64,000 bases of DNA from Actinophytocola sp963727495 (lineage in GTDB: Bacteria; Actinomycetota; Actinomycetes; Mycobacteriales; Pseudonocardiaceae). The position numbers and the translations under genes were made by a program. This document shows positions 8,893-17,333 of this stretch, one piece after another; position 1 is the stretch's first letter; each line of letters opens with the position of its first letter. The notes beneath the pieces are model-generated. The model was not told where the DNA came from and searched no databases. It worked only from the letters and a program-made list of their open reading frames with translations. The DNA is taken from positions 1-64,000 of the forward strand of contig CAVSGQ010000021.1 in NCBI GenBank assembly GCA_963727495.1. The letters are read 5' to 3'.

Positions 8893-9540
8893 GTGATCAA
8901 GGTGCTTCTCGCGGACGACGAGGATCTCGTCCGCTCGGGACTTCGCACGATCCTGTCCAGCGCAGGCGACATCGAGGTCGTCGCCGAATGCGACGACGGG
9001 CTGTACGTGGCCGACCTGGCCAGACAGCACCGTCCTCATGTCGCGCTGCTCGACATCAGAATGCGTTCGGCGGACGGGATCGTCGCGCTCCGCAGGCTGC
9101 GCAGCCTGCCGGAGCCGCCGGTCGTCGCCATGCTGACCACCTTCGACGTCGACGAGTACGTGCAGGAGGCGTTGCGCATCGGCGCCAGCGGCTTCCTGCT
9201 CAAGGACACCGAGCCGGCGGTGCTGGTCAAGGCGGTCCGCGACCTCGCCCGCGGCGGAGCCGTGCTCGACCCGAAGGTCGCCGCGCGGGTGCTGTCCGCG
9301 GTCGCGGACGGTGAGCGCGCGGCGGAGCCGGCCCGCCGGCTGCTGGCGTCGCTGTCCGACCGGGAGCGCGAGGTCGTCGCGCTGATCGGGCAGGGCCTGT
9401 CGAACGCGGAGATCGGCGGCGCGCTGCACCTGTCCGAGGCCACCGTCAAGGGCTACGTGTCCGCGGTGCTCGGCAAGATCGGCGCGGTGAACCGGGTGCA
9501 GGCGGCGCTGGTCGCCTACCGCGGTGGCCTGATCGCCTGA
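8893..9540 (+). CDS. orphan NarL/LuxR-family response regulator
   Basis: 215 residues: receiver domain (acidic DDED pocket near residue 8, phosphoacceptor Asp in LLDIRM near 54, Lys in LLKD near 105) and a C-terminal LuxR HTH (LSDREREVVALIGQGLSNAEIGGALHLSEATVKGYVS). No sensor kinase is adjacent, which is unusual for this class; the ABC pair upstream may be its target by position only. A TAGTAT -10-like box lies at about 8812. Confidence 0.9.
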   Translation: MIKVLLADDEDLVRSGLRTILSSAGDIEVVAECDDGLYVADLARQHRPHVALLDIRMRSADGIVALRRLRSLPEPPVVAMLTTFDVDEYVQEALRIGASGFLLKDTEPAVLVKAVRDLARGGAVLDPKVAARVLSAVADGERAAEPARRLLASLSDREREVVALIGQGLSNAEIGGALHLSEATVKGYVSAVLGKIGAVNRVQAALVAYRGGLIA

Positions 9541-9568
9541 GCGGCTCGCGCGGCACGCCGGACGGCTC

Positions 9569-10240
9569 TCAGCGCCCGCTGTGCTGGGCCGATCCGTCCG
9601 GCGAGTCGCGCCACTGGTCGAACGGGCGGTCGAGGTGCCAGCGCGCGCCGTCGAACTCGAGGAGCCGGTGGGTGCAGTGCTCCGGGTTGGACAGCGACTC
9701 GAACAGGTCGATGCTCCACGAGAAAGGCAGCCGCCGGCACAGCAGCCGCCGGCACAGCAGCCGCATGGTCAGCCCGTGCGAGACGATCAGCACCGACTCG
9801 GGGTGGTGCGGATCCTTCGCGACGCGCTGCTCCAGCTCGCTGAGGAAGCTCGCCACCCGGTCGTCGACGTCCGCACCGGACTCGCCGTGCGCCAGCCGGT
9901 AGAAGAAGTGGCCGAACTCGTGCCGCCTGCGCTTCTGCTCCTCCTGCTCGAGCGGGTCCTGCAGGTTGCCCCAGTCCTGCTCGCGCAGCCGCGGCTCGGG
10001 CACGGTGCGTTCGAGCTTGTCGTCGACGTCGAGCAGGCTCAGCGTGCGCACCGTCCGCACGTAGGGGCTCACGTACGCCGCCGCCGGTTCGGCCAGCAGC
10101 CCGCGCACGGCGGGGCCGGCCTCGCGCGCCTGGGCCTCGCCGCGCGGCGTCAGCGGCAGCGCGTGGTCGGGCGTCCGGGTGTAGGCCAGCTCGTCGATGT
10201 TGCCCAGGCTCTCCGCGTGCCGCAGCAGGATGATCCGCAC
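9569..10240 (-). CDS. histidine phosphatase (phosphoglycerate mutase-like)
   Basis: Phosphatase superfamily: catalytic LLRHAES at the N-terminus, second His in LIVSHGLTMR. Other residues (RTVRTLSLL, EQDWGNLQ, GESGADVDDRV) match the branch acting on small phosphorylated metabolites; the substrate is not deducible. GTG start at 10240. An exact 15-bp tandem duplication (9731-9745 and 9746-9760) repeats LLCRR just after the second catalytic motif; see findings. Monocistronic, convergent with the response regulator. Confidence 0.88.
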   Translation of the reverse strand: MRIILLRHAESLGNIDELAYTRTPDHALPLTPRGEAQAREAGPAVRGLLAEPAAAYVSPYVRTVRTLSLLDVDDKLERTVPEPRLREQDWGNLQDPLEQEEQKRRRHEFGHFFYRLAHGESGADVDDRVASFLSELEQRVAKDPHHPESVLIVSHGLTMRLLCRRLLCRRLPFSWSIDLFESLSNPEHCTHRLLEFDGARWHLDRPFDQWRDSPDGSAQHSGR

Positions 10241-10304
10241 GTCGCCATCGTGCCCGGTCGCGTGCTATTACAGTGCGAGCGCCGACACAGACGAGGAGCG
10301 TCAC

Positions 10305-10622
10305 ATGATCAAGTACATCGCGCTGTACAAGCCGCCGGCCGACGCCGAGGCTTTCGACACGGCGTACTTCGACACGCACAAGCCGCTCATCGACAAGGTG
10401 CCCGGCCTGGTGCGCCAGGAGATCGCCAAGGTCCAGCGCGTGTTCGTGCCCGGGATGCTCGGCGAGACGCAGCCCTACCTGATGGCCGAGCTGTACTTCG
10501 AGTCCAAGGACGCGATGAAGGCCGCGTTCGCCTCGCCGGAGTGGCAGGCCGCGGGTGCCAACCTGACCGAGATCGGCGGCATGGACCTCGTGTCGATGTT
10601 CTCCGCCGAGGTCGTGGAGTGA
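10305..10622 (+). CDS. EthD-family protein
   Basis: 105 residues with the EthD signature (MIKYIALYKPPADAEAFDTAYFDTHKPL ... VPGMLGETQPYLMAELYFES). These dimeric alpha+beta barrel proteins are linked to degradation of ethers and small organics but usually lack a defined reaction. ATG with GAGGAG upstream. The stop overlaps the next gene (GTGA), so it is the first gene of an operon with the acyl-CoA dehydrogenase and acetyltransferase. Confidence 0.88.
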   Translation: MIKYIALYKPPADAEAFDTAYFDTHKPLIDKVPGLVRQEIAKVQRVFVPGMLGETQPYLMAELYFESKDAMKAAFASPEWQAAGANLTEIGGMDLVSMFSAEVVE

Positions 10623-11470
10623 GCGCACCGGTGACCGCCGTGGTGGTCGGCGGCGGCACGATGGGCGCGGGCATCGCGCACGTCCTGCTCGCCGCCGGCA
10701 GCCGGGTCACGGTCGCCGAGGCGGACGCCGCGCGCGCGGGTGCCGCCCGCGACGCCGTCGCGGCCTCGCTGCGCAAGGCGCAGGACCGCGGCAAGCTCGA
10801 CGGGACCGCCGGGGACCTGCTCGCCCACCTGTCCACGGTGGACTCCGCGGCGGACCTGCCGCCCGGCGCCGACCTGGTGGTCGAGGCCGTGCCCGAGGAC
10901 CTCGACCTCAAGCGCCGGGTGCTCGGCGAGGTCGCCGGGCGCTGCGCGGACGCCGTGCTCGCGTCCAACACGTCGTCGCTGTCGATCACCGCGCTCGCGG
11001 CCGGGCTGCCCGGTGAGCGCGTGGTCGGCATGCACTTCTTCAACCCGGTGCCGGTGCAGGCGCTGGTGGAGATCGTCACGCACGAGGGGCTGGCGGCCGG
11101 CACGCTCGCCACCGTGCGCGGCTACGCCGAGGCGCTCGGCAAGACCGTGATCGAGGTGCGCGACTCGCCCGGGTTCGCCACCTCGCGGCTCGGCGTCGCG
11201 GTCGGGCTGGAGGCGATCCGGATGGTCGGGGAGGGCGTCGCGTCGGCCGAGGACATCGACACCGGCATGCGGCTGGGCTACGGCTGGCCGATGGGCCCGC
11301 TGCGGCTGACCGACCTCGTCGGCCTCGACGTCCGGCTGTCGATCGCCGAGCACCTCGAACGCGAGCTCGGCCCGCGCTTCGCGCCGCCGCCACTGCTACG
11401 GGAGAAGGTGGCGCGCGGGGAGCTGGGCCGCAAGAGCGGGCGGGGCTTCTTCGACTGGGGGACGCGGTGA
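10619..11470 (+). CDS. 3-hydroxyacyl-CoA (3-hydroxybutyryl-CoA) dehydrogenase
   Basis: NAD(H)-dependent oxidation of 3-hydroxyacyl-CoA to 3-ketoacyl-CoA. Rossmann motif GGGTMGAGIAHVLL at the start, SNTSSLSI, catalytic His in GMHFFNPVP, and the all-alpha C-terminal domain (RLGVAVGLEAIRMVGEGVAS ... GYGWPMGPLRLTDLVGLDV, KSGRGFFDW). At 283 aa it has the length of stand-alone Hbd-type enzymes. The GTG start overlaps the EthD stop and its own stop overlaps the next start, so expression is coupled. Confidence 0.93.
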   Translation: MSAPVTAVVVGGGTMGAGIAHVLLAAGSRVTVAEADAARAGAARDAVAASLRKAQDRGKLDGTAGDLLAHLSTVDSAADLPPGADLVVEAVPEDLDLKRRVLGEVAGRCADAVLASNTSSLSITALAAGLPGERVVGMHFFNPVPVQALVEIVTHEGLAAGTLATVRGYAEALGKTVIEVRDSPGFATSRLGVAVGLEAIRMVGEGVASAEDIDTGMRLGYGWPMGPLRLTDLVGLDVRLSIAEHLERELGPRFAPPPLLREKVARGELGRKSGRGFFDWGTR

Positions 11471-12639
11471 TCGTCCGGCCGTACCGGGACGGTGACGACG
11501 CGGACATCCACCGGCTGGCTCGGCTGGCGTTCGGCGGGCCGCGGGAGCCGGAGCCGGCGAACCTGTGGTCGAACCAGCCGGGCTGGCACGGGCTGGTCGC
11601 CGAGGACGGCGACCGGCTCGCCGGGTGTCTCAAGGTGCGCGAGTACGCGCAGTTCTTCGGCGGCGAGGCGGTGCCGATGGGCGGCGTCGCCGGTGTCGCG
11701 GTCGACCCGCACGCGCGCGGGCGCGGGGTGGCCTCCGCGCTGGTGGACGCGGCGCTGCCGGCGATGCGCGAGCGTGGTCAGGTGATCTCCGCGCTGTACC
11801 CGTCGGTGCCGCCGCTGTACCGGGCCCGCGGCTGGGAGCAGACCGGCTGCTACGAGCGGGTCAAGCTGCGCCCCGAGCTGCTGGCGCTGCTGCCCGCGCC
11901 GGAGTCGCGGCCGGTGCTCGCGCGGGCGCGGACCGCCGACCTTCCCGCGCTGCACGACGCCTACCTCGAGTTCGCGTCCACAGTGGACGGAATGCTGGAC
12001 CGGTCCACGGCGGCCTTCCAGCTCGAGCGCGTGCTGGAGCTGGACATCGTGGACATCGCGCCCGGTCCCGGCGGGTCCGTGCGCGGGTTCCTGACCGCCG
12101 TCCGGCCCGACGGCGACCAGCTGGTCACGCACGACCTGGTGGCGCTGGACCGGGAGACCGGGCTCGGCCTGCTCGGCAGCCTCGGGCGCTGGGCGGGCAT
12201 CATCGAGGAGATCTCGCTGCGGATCGTCGACCCGGCGTGGTGGCAGCTGCTGATGGCGCTGCCGGTGCTGCACGACGTGACCAACCACCCGTGGATGCTG
12301 CGGGTCGTGGACCTGCCGGCCGCGGTGGCCGCACGGGGCTGGCCCGCGGCCGCGCACCTGACGTCGTTCGCCGTGGACGTCGAGGTGGCCGACGAGCACG
12401 CGCCCTGGCAGGCCGGCCGGCACCGCCTGGTCGTCGACGGCGGCAAGGTGACGTGCGAGCCCGGCGGCAGCGGCGCGGTCCGGCTGGCCGCCAGGGCGCT
12501 CGGCCCGTGGTTCGCGGGCTCGGCCGACTCGGCGATGCTGCGCCGCGCCGGCCTGCTCGACGGCGACCCGGCCGACGCGCGCCTGCTGGACCTGCTGACC
12601 GGCGCCCCGCACCCGGCCCGCATGGCCGACTCGTTCTGA
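11467..12639 (+). CDS. eis: GNAT N-acetyltransferase, Eis-like
   Basis: 390 residues matching the enhanced-intracellular-survival family: an N-terminal GNAT fold with acetyl-CoA loop (VAGVAVDPHARGRGVASALV), a second degenerate GNAT region, and a sterol-carrier-like C-terminal domain. Family members acetylate amines, including lysines and aminoglycosides. The order here is EthD, dehydrogenase, Eis in one coupled operon. A chromosomal copy could contribute to intrinsic aminoglycoside modification, but substrate range cannot be read from sequence. Confidence 0.88.
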   Translation: MIVRPYRDGDDADIHRLARLAFGGPREPEPANLWSNQPGWHGLVAEDGDRLAGCLKVREYAQFFGGEAVPMGGVAGVAVDPHARGRGVASALVDAALPAMRERGQVISALYPSVPPLYRARGWEQTGCYERVKLRPELLALLPAPESRPVLARARTADLPALHDAYLEFASTVDGMLDRSTAAFQLERVLELDIVDIAPGPGGSVRGFLTAVRPDGDQLVTHDLVALDRETGLGLLGSLGRWAGIIEEISLRIVDPAWWQLLMALPVLHDVTNHPWMLRVVDLPAAVAARGWPAAAHLTSFAVDVEVADEHAPWQAGRHRLVVDGGKVTCEPGGSGAVRLAARALGPWFAGSADSAMLRRAGLLDGDPADARLLDLLTGAPHPARMADSF

Positions 12640-12726
12640 CCTGTCCACAACCCGCCCGGTTGTCCACAGAAACCCACGATCCCCGGCCCACACCCCGCTC
12701 GCCCGATAGGCTGGCAAGCGAGGGAC

Positions 12727-12758
12727 GCCCCCGGGATCAGGGTGGGGGCTGCGTTTCT
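12727..12758 (+). terminator. stem-loop with T-rich tail after the Eis-like gene
   Basis: GCCCCC (12727-12732) pairs with GGGGGC (12744-12749) and is followed by a T-rich run (TTTCTT). A TAGGCT box just upstream (12707-12712) would place a transcription start at about 12719, so a very short RNA ending at this hairpin is also possible. Confidence 0.5.
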
Positions 12759-12882
12759 TGCGTTCTGCACGCGCGCGCGTGCGCGAGCTTGAGGTACGAC
12801 GGTCCGGGTGGCCGGCGTGCCGCGCAGGTGGCGGGGCGGGCCGGCCGGAGAGGTTCGTCCCGTGTGAGGTGCGGAGGGCGTT

Positions 12883-12899
12883 TCTCAGGCGCGTCTCAG
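12883..12899 (+). promoter_or_regulatory. MprA-box-like direct repeat upstream of mprA
   Basis: TCTCAG occurs at 12883-12888 and again at 12894-12899, an 11-bp period, 22 bp before the mprA start. The same arrangement precedes pepD. Mycobacterial MprA binds two loosely conserved 8-bp direct repeats; autoregulation is the likely meaning. Confidence 0.7.
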
Positions 12900-12921
12900 C
12901 AGTGGGGGGAACACTGACCGC

Positions 12922-13614
12922 ATGCGCATCCTCGTTGTCGACGACGACCGGGCCGTTCGTGAGTCCCTTCGGCGGTCGCTGCAGTTCAACGGGTACCAGG
13001 TCGACCTGGCCAGCGACGGGCTGCAGGCCATCGACGCGATCGCCGCCGAGCGGCCCGACGCGATGGTGCTGGACGTGATGATGCCGCGCGTCGACGGTCT
13101 CGAGGTCTGCCGGCGCCTTCGCGGCACCGGCGACGACCTGCCGATCCTCGTCCTCACCGCGCGCGACACCGTCTCCGACCGGGTCGCCGGCCTCGACGCG
13201 GGCGCCGACGACTACCTGCCCAAGCCGTTCGCCCTCGAGGAGCTGCTGGCCCGGCTGCGCGCGCTGCTGCGCCGCCGCAGCTTCGACACGGCGGGCGGGC
13301 CCGCGCCGCAGAGCCTCGGCTTCGCCGACCTCGAGCTCGACCCCGGCACCCGCGAGGTCCGCCGCGGCGAGCGGTCCATCAGCCTCACCCGCACCGAGTT
13401 CGCCCTGCTCGAGCTGCTGCTCGCGCACCCCAAGCAGGTCCTGACCCGCAGCCGGATCCTCGAGGAGGTCTGGGGCTACGACTTCCCGACCTCCGGCAAC
13501 GCGCTGGAGGTCTACATCGGCTACCTGCGCCGCAAGACCGAGGCGGACGGCGAACCCCGGCTGATCCACACCGTGCGCGGCATCGGCTACGTGCTGCGGG
13601 AGACGCCTCCGTGA
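12922..13614 (+). CDS. mprA: OmpR-family response regulator MprA
   Basis: 230 residues: receiver with VVDDD acidic pocket, Asp in VLDVMMPRVDG (about residue 53) and Lys in PKPFA, then a winged-helix output domain (ISLTRTEFALLELLLAHPKQVLTRSRILEEVWGYD). Followed with a 4-bp overlap by a histidine kinase and then a PDZ serine protease, the order of mprA-mprB-pepD in mycobacteria, where it governs the cell-envelope stress response. The repeat at 12883-12899 suggests it activates its own promoter. Confidence 0.93.
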   Translation: MRILVVDDDRAVRESLRRSLQFNGYQVDLASDGLQAIDAIAAERPDAMVLDVMMPRVDGLEVCRRLRGTGDDLPILVLTARDTVSDRVAGLDAGADDYLPKPFALEELLARLRALLRRRSFDTAGGPAPQSLGFADLELDPGTREVRRGERSISLTRTEFALLELLLAHPKQVLTRSRILEEVWGYDFPTSGNALEVYIGYLRRKTEADGEPRLIHTVRGIGYVLRETPP

Positions 13615-15002
13615 TCCTGACCGCAGGCGGGCGGCGGCGGATGTCGCTGCGCGCCCGGGTGACCTGGCTCGCGGCCAGCTGCGTCGCCGGCGCCGTGGCA
13701 CTGGTGTCGCTCGGCGCCTACCTGACCGTCCGCCAGAACCTCTACGACCAGGTCGACGCCGCCCTCGCGCAGAAGGCGAGCAACGTGGTCAACTCGACGC
13801 TCATCGCCCAGTTCGAGAACACCGAGTTCCCCGCCGGGTTCCTCTCGCTCAGCGACGTCCGGTTCGCGCTGATCGACCGGAACGGCACGCCGATCCAGGG
13901 CATCACCTACGGCTCGCCGCCGATCGGCCGCGACGAGCTGGCGGTGGCCGCGGGCGAGCGGTCCAGCAGCATCCGCACCGACGGCCGCACCGGCAACCGG
14001 GTGCTCGCCGTGCCCTACCGGGACCAGAGCGCGCTGGTGCTCGCGCAGTCGCTGCAGCCCACCAGGCAACAGCTCGCCGACCTGTCGCTGGTCCTGCTGC
14101 TGATCGGCGGCGCCGGGGTGGTGGTCTCGGCCCTGGCCGGCACGGCGGTCGCGCGCACCGGGCTGCGGCCGGTGCAGCGGCTGACCCGGGCGACCGAGCG
14201 CGTCGCGCAGACCGGTGACCTGCGGCCGATCCAGGTCGAGGGCGACGACGAGCTGGTCCGGCTCTCGCACAGCTTCAACCAGATGCTCTCGGCGGTCGCC
14301 CACGCCCAGGACCGGCAGCGCCAGCTCGTCGCGGACGCCGGGCACGAGCTGCGCACGCCGCTGACCTCGTTGCGCACCAACCTGGAGCTGCTGCTCGCCG
14401 CCGAGGCACCGGGCGCCCCCCGGCTGTCCGAAGAGGACAAGGCGGAGATCCACGGCGACCTGCGCGCCCAGCTCGACGAGCTGACCCAGCTCATCGGCGA
14501 CCTGGTCGAGCTCGCCCGGGAGGACGCGCCGCAGCAGAACCCGGAGGAGGTGGACGTGGTCGAGGTGGTCGAGCAGGCGCTGGCCCGCGCGCGGCGGCGG
14601 GCCTCCGACGTGCACTTCGAGGTCGACCTGCAGCCGTGGTACCTGTTCGGCGAGCCGGTCTCGCTCGAGCGGGCGGTGCTGAACCTGCTGGACAACGCGG
14701 TGAAGTTCAGCCCGGCCGGTGGCACGGTCCGCGTCGACCTGCGCCCGGCCGGGGACGGCTACGCGTTCCTGCAGGTGGCCGATGCCGGGCCGGGCATCAA
14801 CGACGCGGACCTCCCGTACGTGTTCGACCGGTTCTACCGCTCCGACGAGGCGCGCACGTTGCCCGGGTCGGGTCTGGGGCTCGCGATCGTGAAGAGCGCG
14901 GCCGAGCGGCACGGCGGCGCGGCGTACGCGGGCCGGTCGGCCGACGGCGGCGCGCTGCTCGCGATGAAGCTGCCGGGACGTCCGGCCACCTTGTCGAGCT
15001 GA
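13611..15002 (+). CDS. mprB: sensor histidine kinase MprB
   Basis: 463 residues. Membrane helix near 20-40, extracytoplasmic sensor of ~110 residues (about 42-155), second helix near 155-178, HAMP (ARTGLRPVQRLTRATERVAQTGDL), H-box DAGHELRTPLTSLRTNLELL, N-box NLLDNAVKFSP, G-boxes DAGPGI and SGLGLAIVKSAAERHGG. Phosphorylates MprA. The GTG start overlaps the mprA stop. The sensor's signal is unknown here; in mycobacteria MprB binds the chaperone DnaK and responds to unfolded envelope proteins. Confidence 0.93.
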   Translation: MILTAGGRRRMSLRARVTWLAASCVAGAVALVSLGAYLTVRQNLYDQVDAALAQKASNVVNSTLIAQFENTEFPAGFLSLSDVRFALIDRNGTPIQGITYGSPPIGRDELAVAAGERSSSIRTDGRTGNRVLAVPYRDQSALVLAQSLQPTRQQLADLSLVLLLIGGAGVVVSALAGTAVARTGLRPVQRLTRATERVAQTGDLRPIQVEGDDELVRLSHSFNQMLSAVAHAQDRQRQLVADAGHELRTPLTSLRTNLELLLAAEAPGAPRLSEEDKAEIHGDLRAQLDELTQLIGDLVELAREDAPQQNPEEVDVVEVVEQALARARRRASDVHFEVDLQPWYLFGEPVSLERAVLNLLDNAVKFSPAGGTVRVDLRPAGDGYAFLQVADAGPGINDADLPYVFDRFYRSDEARTLPGSGLGLAIVKSAAERHGGAAYAGRSADGGALLAMKLPGRPATLSS

Positions 15003-15026
15003 ACTCATCGCGTCCCCATAGGTTGG

Positions 15027-15043
15027 TCTCAGGCCGTTCTCAG
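15027..15043 (+). promoter_or_regulatory. MprA-box-like direct repeat upstream of pepD
   Basis: TCTCAG at 15027-15032 and 15038-15043, the same 11-bp period as before mprA. Lies 24 bp before the pepD ATG; a TAGGTT -10-like box is at 15019-15024. Suggests a separate MprA-controlled promoter inside the operon. Confidence 0.68.
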
Positions 15044-15066
15044 GAGCAGGGCGCAAGGTGGGTGAC

Positions 15067-16782
15067 ATGACCGAGGACAACCGGGAACCGACCCCGGAAG
15101 AGCCGGCCAGGCAGGAACCGGTGCGTGACGGCTCGCCCGGTGACGAACAGGGATCTCCGGGGGATCTGGGCGGACGGGACACGCCGGCCGGACACGACGA
15201 ACCAGCCGGACGACAGGCACCAGCCGGACAAGAGGTACCGGCCGGACACGGGACAACAGGCGGACAGGGAATGCCGAGCGGACAAGGACCACCGGACGAG
15301 CAGGGAACGCCGGGCCGGCAGGGAACACCCGGCGGCCAGGAGGTGCCGGGCGGGCACCAGGTGCCGGGCGGGCACGGGACGACGGGCGAGCCGGGAACAC
15401 CCGGCGGCTACCCGGCACCCGGCCACGGGGCGCCCGGGACGCCGGACTCCCCGCCCGGCTACGCGGCCCCGGGCGGATACCCGGGCCAGGCCGGTCACGG
15501 GGCTCCCGGCCAGGGCACCGCGGGGGAGCGGGTGCTGTTCGGCTCCGCGTTCGCGAGCCCCCAGGCCGGCCGGCATCCCGGGCTGGGCACCCCGCCGCAG
15601 GCGGGCGGCTACCCGTCGATGGGCCCGCCCACCGGACCGATCGGACCGCCGCTGCGCGTCGGGCCCGACCAGCCGCCGCGCATGCCCGAACAGCGCAGGG
15701 GCCACACCGCGCTGGTCGTCGGCCTGACCGTGCTCGCGCTGCTCGTCGGCGGCGGTGCCGGCGCGGCCGGTGGCTACCTCGTCGCCGAGAACAACAAGAC
15801 CAGCGGGCCGGTCACGAACGCGCTGGACCAGGACCCGCCGGCCAAGCAGACCTCCGCCTCCCCGTCGGGGTCGATCGAGGCGGTGGCCGAGAAGGTGCTG
15901 CCGAGCGTGGTGCAGCTGCAGGTGCGGGGACGGACCTCGGCAGGGGAGGGTTCCGGCTTCGTGATCAGCTCCGACGGGCTGATCGTGACCAACAACCACG
16001 TCGTCGAGGGTGCCGCCGACGGCGGCCAGATCGTCGCCGTGTTCCACGACGGCAGCACCGCCCGCGCGGAGATCGTCGGGCGCGACCCGACGTCGGACGT
16101 GGCCGTGGTGCGTGCGCAGGGTAAGACGGGACTACAGACAGTGGACCTGGGAAGGTCGGACGACCTTCGCGTCGGTCAGGGCGTCGTGGCCATCGGCTCG
16201 CCGTTCGAGCTGTCCGGCACCGTCACCTCCGGCATCGTCTCCTCGCTGCACCGCCCGACCCGCGCCGGCGGCGAGGACGGCTCGCAGGCGACCGTCATGG
16301 ACGCGATCCAGACCGACGCCGCGATCAACCCCGGCAACTCGGGCGGGCCGCTGGTCGACATGAGCGGCCAGGTCATCGGGATCAACTCGGCGATCTACAG
16401 CCCGACCGGCGGCGGAGGTCAGAGCCAGGGCGGCTCGGTCGGCATCGGCTTCGCCATCCCGATCGACCAGGCGCGGCGCACCGCGGACGAGATCGTCAAG
16501 ACCGGCAAGGCCACCCAGACGATCCTCGGCGTGACCGTGCAGGACGGCACCGGGTCCGGGGCGCGGATCGTCGACGTGAGCGCCGACGGACCGGGCGCCA
16601 AGGCCGGTCTGAAGAGCGGTGACGTGGTCACCAAGCTGGACGACCGGACCATCGACACATCGGATGCCTTGGTCGCGGCGGTCCGCTCGCACAAGCCGGG
16701 GGACAAGGTTCGGTTGGAGTTGAACAACGGTTCGCGAACTGTTGAGGCGACACTTGCCGGACAGACGGTGGAAACTGAATGA
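15067..16782 (+). CDS. pepD: HtrA-like PDZ serine protease PepD with long Gly/Pro-rich N-terminus
   Basis: Envelope protease/chaperone. Residues 1-210 are a low-complexity cytoplasmic segment rich in Gly, Pro, Gln and His with near-pentapeptide periodicity. One membrane helix follows (ALVVGLTVLALLVGGGAGAA, about 215-237), then a trypsin-like domain with catalytic His (NNHVV, 311), Asp (TSDVAVV, 344) and Ser (GNSGGP, 425), and one PDZ domain (GPGAKAGLKSGDVVTKLDD). A GTG at 15058 is an alternative start; AAGGTGGG upstream favours the ATG at 15067. Placed after mprAB with its own MprA-like repeat; in mycobacteria PepD handles misfolded envelope proteins and feeds back on MprAB and SigE. Confidence 0.93.
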   Translation: MTEDNREPTPEEPARQEPVRDGSPGDEQGSPGDLGGRDTPAGHDEPAGRQAPAGQEVPAGHGTTGGQGMPSGQGPPDEQGTPGRQGTPGGQEVPGGHQVPGGHGTTGEPGTPGGYPAPGHGAPGTPDSPPGYAAPGGYPGQAGHGAPGQGTAGERVLFGSAFASPQAGRHPGLGTPPQAGGYPSMGPPTGPIGPPLRVGPDQPPRMPEQRRGHTALVVGLTVLALLVGGGAGAAGGYLVAENNKTSGPVTNALDQDPPAKQTSASPSGSIEAVAEKVLPSVVQLQVRGRTSAGEGSGFVISSDGLIVTNNHVVEGAADGGQIVAVFHDGSTARAEIVGRDPTSDVAVVRAQGKTGLQTVDLGRSDDLRVGQGVVAIGSPFELSGTVTSGIVSSLHRPTRAGGEDGSQATVMDAIQTDAAINPGNSGGPLVDMSGQVIGINSAIYSPTGGGGQSQGGSVGIGFAIPIDQARRTADEIVKTGKATQTILGVTVQDGTGSGARIVDVSADGPGAKAGLKSGDVVTKLDDRTIDTSDALVAAVRSHKPGDKVRLELNNGSRTVEATLAGQTVETE

Positions 16783-16886
16783 TTAGCGTGGGCAAACCCA
16801 CGGACGCTCGGCCCCAGGACGGGGCCGAGACCAACCCCGGCTCGATGCCCCCGAGCCGGAAGAGCTCCTAGAGGGGCTCTGAGAAC

Positions 16887-16940
16887 GGCGCCGCACGCGG
16901 ACGGTTAACCCCTCGCTCGCCCGCGTGCGGCGCCCGTTTT
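16887..16940 (+). terminator. strong hairpin after pepD, overlapping the convergent gene's stop
   Basis: A 14-bp perfect stem (GGCGCCGCACGCGG at 16887-16900 with its complement at 16921-16934), 20-nt loop, then CGTTTT. The loop contains the stop codon of the convergent minus-strand gene, so the stem's right arm lies in that gene's last codons. A weaker stem sits at 16861-16880. Confidence 0.8.
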
Positions 16941-17333
16941 GCCCAGCACCCGGATCGCCCCGGCGACGGCCACGCCCAGCCACACCACGCCCAGCGCGAC
17001 CGTCAGGCCGAGCGCGTAGTTCCGGTCGTGCAGCCCCGGGTTCGTCGCGACGCCGAACGGGTGCCACAGCAGCGGCACCGCCAGCAGCGCGAGCACCCCG
17101 CTCAGCACCGCGCCCACCGCGACCGGCACCCGCCACGCGACCGGCACGAAGCGGGACAGCACCAGCCCGGCGACGCCGACGGCCGGCGCCACCAGCCCGT
17201 CGTGCACGACCGGTCCGCCGACGAACCAGAACGCCGCCTGGATCGCGTCGTGCCGGCCGGCGAAGTCCCAGGCCAGCCAGGCGCCCCAGGCCAGGGCGGC
17301 GAGCCCGGCGACGGCGAACGACCAGCGCAGCAT
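16905..17333 (-). CDS. small four-helix membrane protein
   Basis: 142 residues with four predicted membrane helices (starting MLRWSFAVAGLAALAWGAWLA) and short loops, no recognisable catalytic motif. The ATG overlaps the stop of the molybdopterin oxidoreductase (TGATG), so it is the last gene of a five-gene translationally coupled operon (20647 down to 16905). A role as membrane partner or quinol-side subunit of the oxidoreductase is possible but unproven. Confidence 0.8.
   Translation of the reverse strand: MLRWSFAVAGLAALAWGAWLAWDFAGRHDAIQAAFWFVGGPVVHDGLVAPAVGVAGLVLSRFVPVAWRVPVAVGAVLSGVLALLAVPLLWHPFGVATNPGLHDRNYALGLTVALGVVWLGVAVAGAIRVLGKTGAARGRARG

Noticed and set aside
11278..13701. 807-codon minus ORF
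   Set aside because: Antisense of the Eis-like and mprA genes; Arg/Gly/Ala-rich composition and no domain.
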